Assembly (NCBI GenBank): GCA_002482815.1
Contig: DLGS01000399.1
Location: 1 to 8,219, forward strand
DNA length: 8,219 nucleotides
Direction of reading: 5' to 3'
Source of the DNA: Bacteroidetes bacterium UBA7688
GTDB taxonomy: Bacteria; Bacteroidota; Bacteroidia; Chitinophagales; Chitinophagaceae
The notes below the pieces were generated by a model that worked only from the letters and a program-made list of their open reading frames with translations, was not told the origin of the DNA and made no database searches. The translations under genes and the position numbers were made by a program. This document shows, in pieces, positions 5,401-8,219 of the stretch; within the stretch, counting starts at the first letter, position 1; every line of letters begins with the position of its first letter.

Positions 5401-7074
5401 TTATAACTTTTGAATTTTAGAAAATGAGTTTGTACTACCATTCACTAATTGCAAAAAGTATACTCCTGAAGGGAAATTCCCGGGAACCGGTATATTAAAT
5501 CTGCTTGTATTGGCTACGCTGCCGGAAAGCAACTTTTCTCCTTGAATATTGAGAATGATCCACTGAATTTCAGTGTTATTACTTTGAGGTAATTTAATCG
5601 TAATCAGGTCAGAAAACGGGTTAGGCATTACCGTCACAGCGCTGACATTATCGGGAACAGAATCTATACTCAAATCAGCTTTCCCAAAATCAGGCACCCC
5701 GAATCCAAGCAAATCATCAGGCGTGGAAGCAATATGTGCGCTTTCCCGAATGGCTTTCCTGAGTTTATAGGGTGTGGCTGAAGGATTAGCCTGCCAAAGG
5801 CACGCTGCCAGTCCTGCAAGTTCGGGTGTAGCGATGGAGGTTCCACTTACAGATGATGTTGTTCCGGAATTATTTAATACGATTCCCGGTGCACCGAGCA
5901 TGCATACATCTGGTTTTCTAACCCCTGCCGCGTTGGGTCCTTTTCCACTGGTTGGCGAACGCAATTTGTTTATATCCACAGAGCCACAAGTAAGCGCACT
6001 ATCTGCATCTCCTGGAGTCAGGACTTTTGCCCAGCTTGTTCCCCCTTCGTTTCCGGCAGATGCAACAACCAAAATACCTTTTTGGGTTGCGATGTTTGCG
6101 GCTCTGGTGGCGACCGTGGATTTTCCATCTATATCAGTTAAGGAAAGGTCTGCATTTAATGTGCCGATATTAAATGTGTTATAGCCCAACGAAATAGTAA
6201 TTATATCTGCACCCGCACTATCGGCTCTTTCCATTGCAGCAACGAGATTGTCCATTTCTATCGGCTGTTCAGAACCTGAATTTTCAGTTACGTATAATGC
6301 ATAGGATGCGTCCGGAGCTGTACCAACATAAGTACCGGTCATTATGCCGGCCATTGTACTCAGCACCTCTGTCCCATGAGACGAATAAGCGTAAACATAA
6401 TCAGTATCCAGATTGAAATTATAAGTATCTGTGATTCTTCCGCTAAGCCTTAAACTGTCATATCCAGGAAGTGTGTTTACCAGGTTAAAACCTTCATCAA
6501 TGACTGCGATTAATTTACCACTTCCACGGAATCCTCTGTCATGAAGATAATCGCCGTTTGCTAATTCTATCTGATCATACGCATCCCCATAATAAGCACT
6601 GGTACCGGTAGTTTTGGATAATTCAGGGAATTTTTCCAAAAGCTTTTTTTCTCCTTCAGGTAAGGCCATCATTGCATGAAGAGGGGAAAGGTAGATACCC
6701 ACATATTGCACGCTTTTTACAAAGGAGCAACTACGCACCAGATTCATTTTTGAGGAATCGTACAGCAACAATACACAATTATTCTGCCAGCGTGATTTTG
6801 TATGAAATATACCTTCTGAAACCTTCAATACACTATCCGTGTATATAGCAGAAACAGGCAGGTCGCTGCTGTCAGGGACTAATGACTGCCTAGCTCTGCG
6901 GGCAAGCGATTTTGCAGACAGGAAAGTTGAAGGATTGGCTAAATCTCCTGTTGTGCCCTTTTTATCGACAAAATTTATTTTAAAAGCATACTGGGTTTGT
7001 CCGACAGCATTGCTATTCGTTAAAAAGAAAAAAGTAAGAGTCAGGAGGGCAAAAAAATATTTGTTCATCGCCAT
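5401..7074 (-). CDS. S8 family (subtilisin-like) serine peptidase with T9SS type A sorting domain
   Basis: This 557-residue secreted protease should cleave proteins outside the cell or on its surface. Residues 1 to about 26 form a Sec signal peptide (hydrophobic FFALLTLTFFFL, likely cleavage after SNA or VGQ). Residues 27 to about 160 look like the propeptide common in Bacteroidota subtilases, with FLSAKSLARRARQ near 51-63 and DLPVS near 71-75. The catalytic domain carries Asp193 (VIDEGF), His233 (SSHGTE), the oxyanion Asn342 (SAGNEGG) and Ser413 (GTSIATP), so the triad is complete; the Asp context is DEG where classical subtilisins have DTG or DSG. Residues 482-557 are a T9SS type A C-terminal domain: MPNPFSDLITI, a GEKLLSG turn and FPSGVYFLQL, ending KIQKL. 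It would cross the outer membrane by T9SS and be released or anchored. An alternative ATG two codons later (7068) gives MNKYFF and is equally plausible. It follows a lipoprotein gene by 66 bases and has its own -7 box. Confidence 0.95.
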   Translation of the reverse strand: MAMNKYFFALLTLTFFFLTNSNAVGQTQYAFKINFVDKKGTTGDLANPSTFLSAKSLARRARQSLVPDSSDLPVSAIYTDSVLKVSEGIFHTKSRWQNNCVLLLYDSSKMNLVRSCSFVKSVQYVGIYLSPLHAMMALPEGEKKLLEKFPELSKTTGTSAYYGDAYDQIELANGDYLHDRGFRGSGKLIAVIDEGFNLVNTLPGYDSLRLSGRITDTYNFNLDTDYVYAYSSHGTEVLSTMAGIMTGTYVGTAPDASYALYVTENSGSEQPIEMDNLVAAMERADSAGADIITISLGYNTFNIGTLNADLSLTDIDGKSTVATRAANIATQKGILVVASAGNEGGTSWAKVLTPGDADSALTCGSVDINKLRSPTSGKGPNAAGVRKPDVCMLGAPGIVLNNSGTTSSVSGTSIATPELAGLAACLWQANPSATPYKLRKAIRESAHIASTPDDLLGFGVPDFGKADLSIDSVPDNVSAVTVMPNPFSDLITIKLPQSNNTEIQWIILNIQGEKLLSGSVANTSRFNIPVPGNFPSGVYFLQLVNGSTNSFSKIQKL

Positions 7075-7085
7075 GGGATTGAAGG

Positions 7086-7107
7086 TATTTCAAAATTAGT
7101 TGAAATA
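7086..7107. repeat. 8-bp inverted repeat over the S8 protease promoter
   Basis: TATTTCAA (7086-7093) and TTGAAATA (7100-7107) pair perfectly around a six-base spacer. The predicted -7 box overlaps the spacer and one arm. It is AT-rich, and no T-run follows in the direction of transcription, so an operator is at least as likely as a terminator for the upstream lipoprotein gene. Confidence 0.45.
7091..7098 (-). promoter_or_regulatory. Candidate -7 box (TAATTTTG) for the S8 protease gene
   Basis: TAATTTTG on the minus strand fits TAnnTTTG exactly and ends 16 bases before the ATG at 7074. No clear -33 TTG is visible. This suggests the protease can be transcribed separately from the upstream lipoprotein gene. 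Confidence 0.5.
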
Positions 7108-7140
7108 TCCCGAAATCAGACTATCAGGCTGCGAAGAATA

Positions 7141-7893
7141 CTAGTTGTACTCAATTGCACGCATGGTTACACCCACACCTTTGCGGCAGGACTTAACCAT
7201 TGGAACAGGATCATAAATCCAGTAAATGTATTCGCGGTAAATCATACCAACACGGAACGCATAAACAGATTTTGATTGAAGAAGATAAGCGTAATCTTCA
7301 GGTTTTGTTTCAGGATTATTCAACACCTGATTTGTTTCAGAAACCGTCAGGGTTTTTTCGAAATTAATTGCACCGTTGTTAAATGGTTTCAACACATTGG
7401 TATAAGTGTAGCTCCAGCCTTTCAGATAAGCATAATCCTGATCTTCTACCGGCATCAGACTATTGCCCGCCCAAACTTTGCCTTCAGAAATTGGATTGAC
7501 AAGTTTCATAAAACGGATGTTTTTTTGAACCATTTCCAGTTTTTCTGCTGCAGGAGTATAATAAATAACATCATTCACCACCCAATTAGCCTTATCCGTC
7601 ATACGGCTTCTGATGTTAATAACATAAGAAAGACGCATCTGACCATCACGGAAAGTATCAGCAACAAGGTATTCGTGCTGTGATTTGTAAGTATATTTAA
7701 TACATTTTGCATCATCCCAAATAGAAGAATCCACATCGTAAATGATATATTTTCCTATTTCAAGCGGCAAAAATGACTGGTATAAATCGCCACCGTTAGT
7801 ATTCACTATCACTCTGTCTTTTTTGCAAGAGCTCAATAAGCCAGCACCTAGCACAATAGCCATTAATGCAACGATAATTTTATTCTTATTCAT
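7141..7893 (-). CDS. Hypothetical lipoprotein, 250 aa
   Basis: The family is not one I can name, although proteins with a similar FLPLEIGKYIIYDVDSS opening occur, from memory, in Chitinophagaceae-like genomes. Residues 1-23 are a lipoprotein signal: MNKNK, a hydrophobic core (IIVALMAIVLGAGL) and the lipobox LLSSC with Cys23; the mature N-terminus is CKKDR. The body is rich in Tyr, Trp and beta-prone stretches, with no transmembrane segment, in keeping with a beta-rich periplasmic or surface protein; cysteines near the middle and in KSCRKG could form a disulfide. The ATG at 7893 is chosen because the signal peptide starts there; an in-frame ATG at 7980 would add 29 residues that destroy the signal and almost reach the mnmA stop. 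It lies between mnmA (89 bases upstream) and the S8 protease (66 bases downstream), all on one strand. A role with the protease at the envelope is possible but only by position. Confidence 0.85.
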   Translation of the reverse strand: MNKNKIIVALMAIVLGAGLLSSCKKDRVIVNTNGGDLYQSFLPLEIGKYIIYDVDSSIWDDAKCIKYTYKSQHEYLVADTFRDGQMRLSYVINIRSRMTDKANWVVNDVIYYTPAAEKLEMVQKNIRFMKLVNPISEGKVWAGNSLMPVEDQDYAYLKGWSYTYTNVLKPFNNGAINFEKTLTVSETNQVLNNPETKPEDYAYLLQSKSVYAFRVGMIYREYIYWIYDPVPMVKSCRKGVGVTMRAIEYN

Positions 7894-7982
7894 ACTGTAT
7901 GAAATATAGTGATGTTCAGTTAGCGTGTAAAACGAGGCTAAAAATAATCTTTTTTCTAAAGAAACATAACAAAAAGCCAAAA

Positions 7983-8219
7983 TTATATTCCGGAGTGAAT
8001 AATTCCGCCTGCTACAACATCGTCTCCTTCATAGATAACGGCACTTTGGCCGGGAGCTATACTGTTTACTGAATGGTCGAAATGAACGCTTAATTTGTCG
8101 CCGACCCAATACAGCGAACTTTCGGTTCCCGGGTCTTTATAACGGATTTTGGTAGTGGCGCGCATCCCATCGGGAATACTCGCATATTTTACCATATTCA
8201 GGCCGCTGACCAACATACT
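7983..8219 (-). CDS. mnmA: tRNA-specific 2-thiouridylase MnmA, C-terminal 78 codons; begins beyond the right edge
   Basis: MnmA puts sulfur on U34 of the Lys, Glu and Gln tRNAs in the cytoplasm. Only the C-terminal beta-barrel domain is in the window. It is recognised by the conserved pattern of a Lys/Arg-rich KIRYKD segment, a hydrophobic strand ending in VHFD, and the family signature IAPGQSAVIYEGDDVVAGG just before the C-terminus; the final residues (GGIIHSGI) also fit. The frame stays open to the window end. The catalytic cysteines and the ATP PP-loop lie in the missing N-terminal part, so their state cannot be judged. The TAA at 7983-7985 is followed by an AT-rich 89-base gap without a convincing terminator, so reading on into the lipoprotein gene is possible. 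Confidence 0.93.
   Translation of the reverse strand, partial: SMLVSGLNMVKYASIPDGMRATTKIRYKDPGTESSLYWVGDKLSVHFDHSVNSIAPGQSAVIYEGDDVVAGGIIHSGI

Noticed and set aside
5774..6184. Open plus-strand frame of 136 codons inside the protease gene
   Set aside because: It is antisense to the catalytic domain carrying Asn342 and Ser413, with no independent coding signs.
7276..7683. Open plus-strand frame of 135 codons over the 250-aa lipoprotein gene
   Set aside because: The opposite strand encodes a clear lipoprotein with a signal peptide; the plus-strand product has no recognisable features.
7894..7980. 29-residue N-terminal extension of the 250-aa lipoprotein
   Set aside because: It would bury the lipoprotein signal peptide and almost abut the mnmA stop codon; the ATG at 7893 starts exactly at the signal.
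7920..7982. Terminator for mnmA in the AT-rich gap
   Set aside because: Only a five-base stem (TTTCT / AGAAA) in AT-rich DNA was found, too weak to support a call.

Overview
The window looks like chromosomal DNA of a Bacteroidota bacterium, probably from the Chitinophagaceae/Saprospiria side of the phylum. Supporting signs are a subtilisin-like protease ending in a type IX secretion (T9SS) sorting domain, two lipoproteins with Bacteroidota-style lipoboxes, a split transketolase, a fused isobutyryl-CoA mutase, and TAnnTTTG promoter boxes with no Shine-Dalgarno sequences. Gene density is high. No tRNA, rRNA, CRISPR array, insertion sequence or phage gene was seen, and no stretch above 300 bases lacks a gene; the longest gap is 212 bases (3994-4205).

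Left part (1-3216, minus strand): the first 894 codons of icmF, the fused cobalamin-dependent isobutyryl-CoA mutase with its G-protein chaperone, run off the left edge. A 166-residue lipoprotein of unknown function lies 31 bases upstream on the same strand. A 147-base divergent intergenic region follows, with a perfect 11-bp inverted repeat lying between two outward-facing TAAATTTG boxes.

Middle (3364-5054, plus strand): recR, then a 212-base gap holding a degenerate roughly 10-base tandem repeat of the CTTTGTGGT type, then the N-terminal half of a split transketolase. The C-terminal half is not in the window. A strong 15-bp hairpin at 5074-5107 ends this block and serves both strands.

Right part (5115-8219, minus strand): transcription runs from the 3' end of mnmA (tRNA 2-thiouridylase) at the right edge, through a 250-residue lipoprotein and a 557-residue T9SS-exported S8 serine protease, to a 71-residue small protein converging on the transketolase gene. 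The gaps are 89, 66 and 70 bases, so partial co-transcription is possible. However, the protease has its own exact -7 box and the small protein a near match.

Most genes are housekeeping: DNA repair, tRNA modification, the pentose phosphate pathway and acyl-CoA rearrangement. I do not see a clear new multi-gene system. The most interesting signals are regulatory: dyads placed on or between the promoter boxes of three transcription units, the tandem repeat at the transketolase promoter, and a consistent 14-21 base distance between the -7 box and the start codon.
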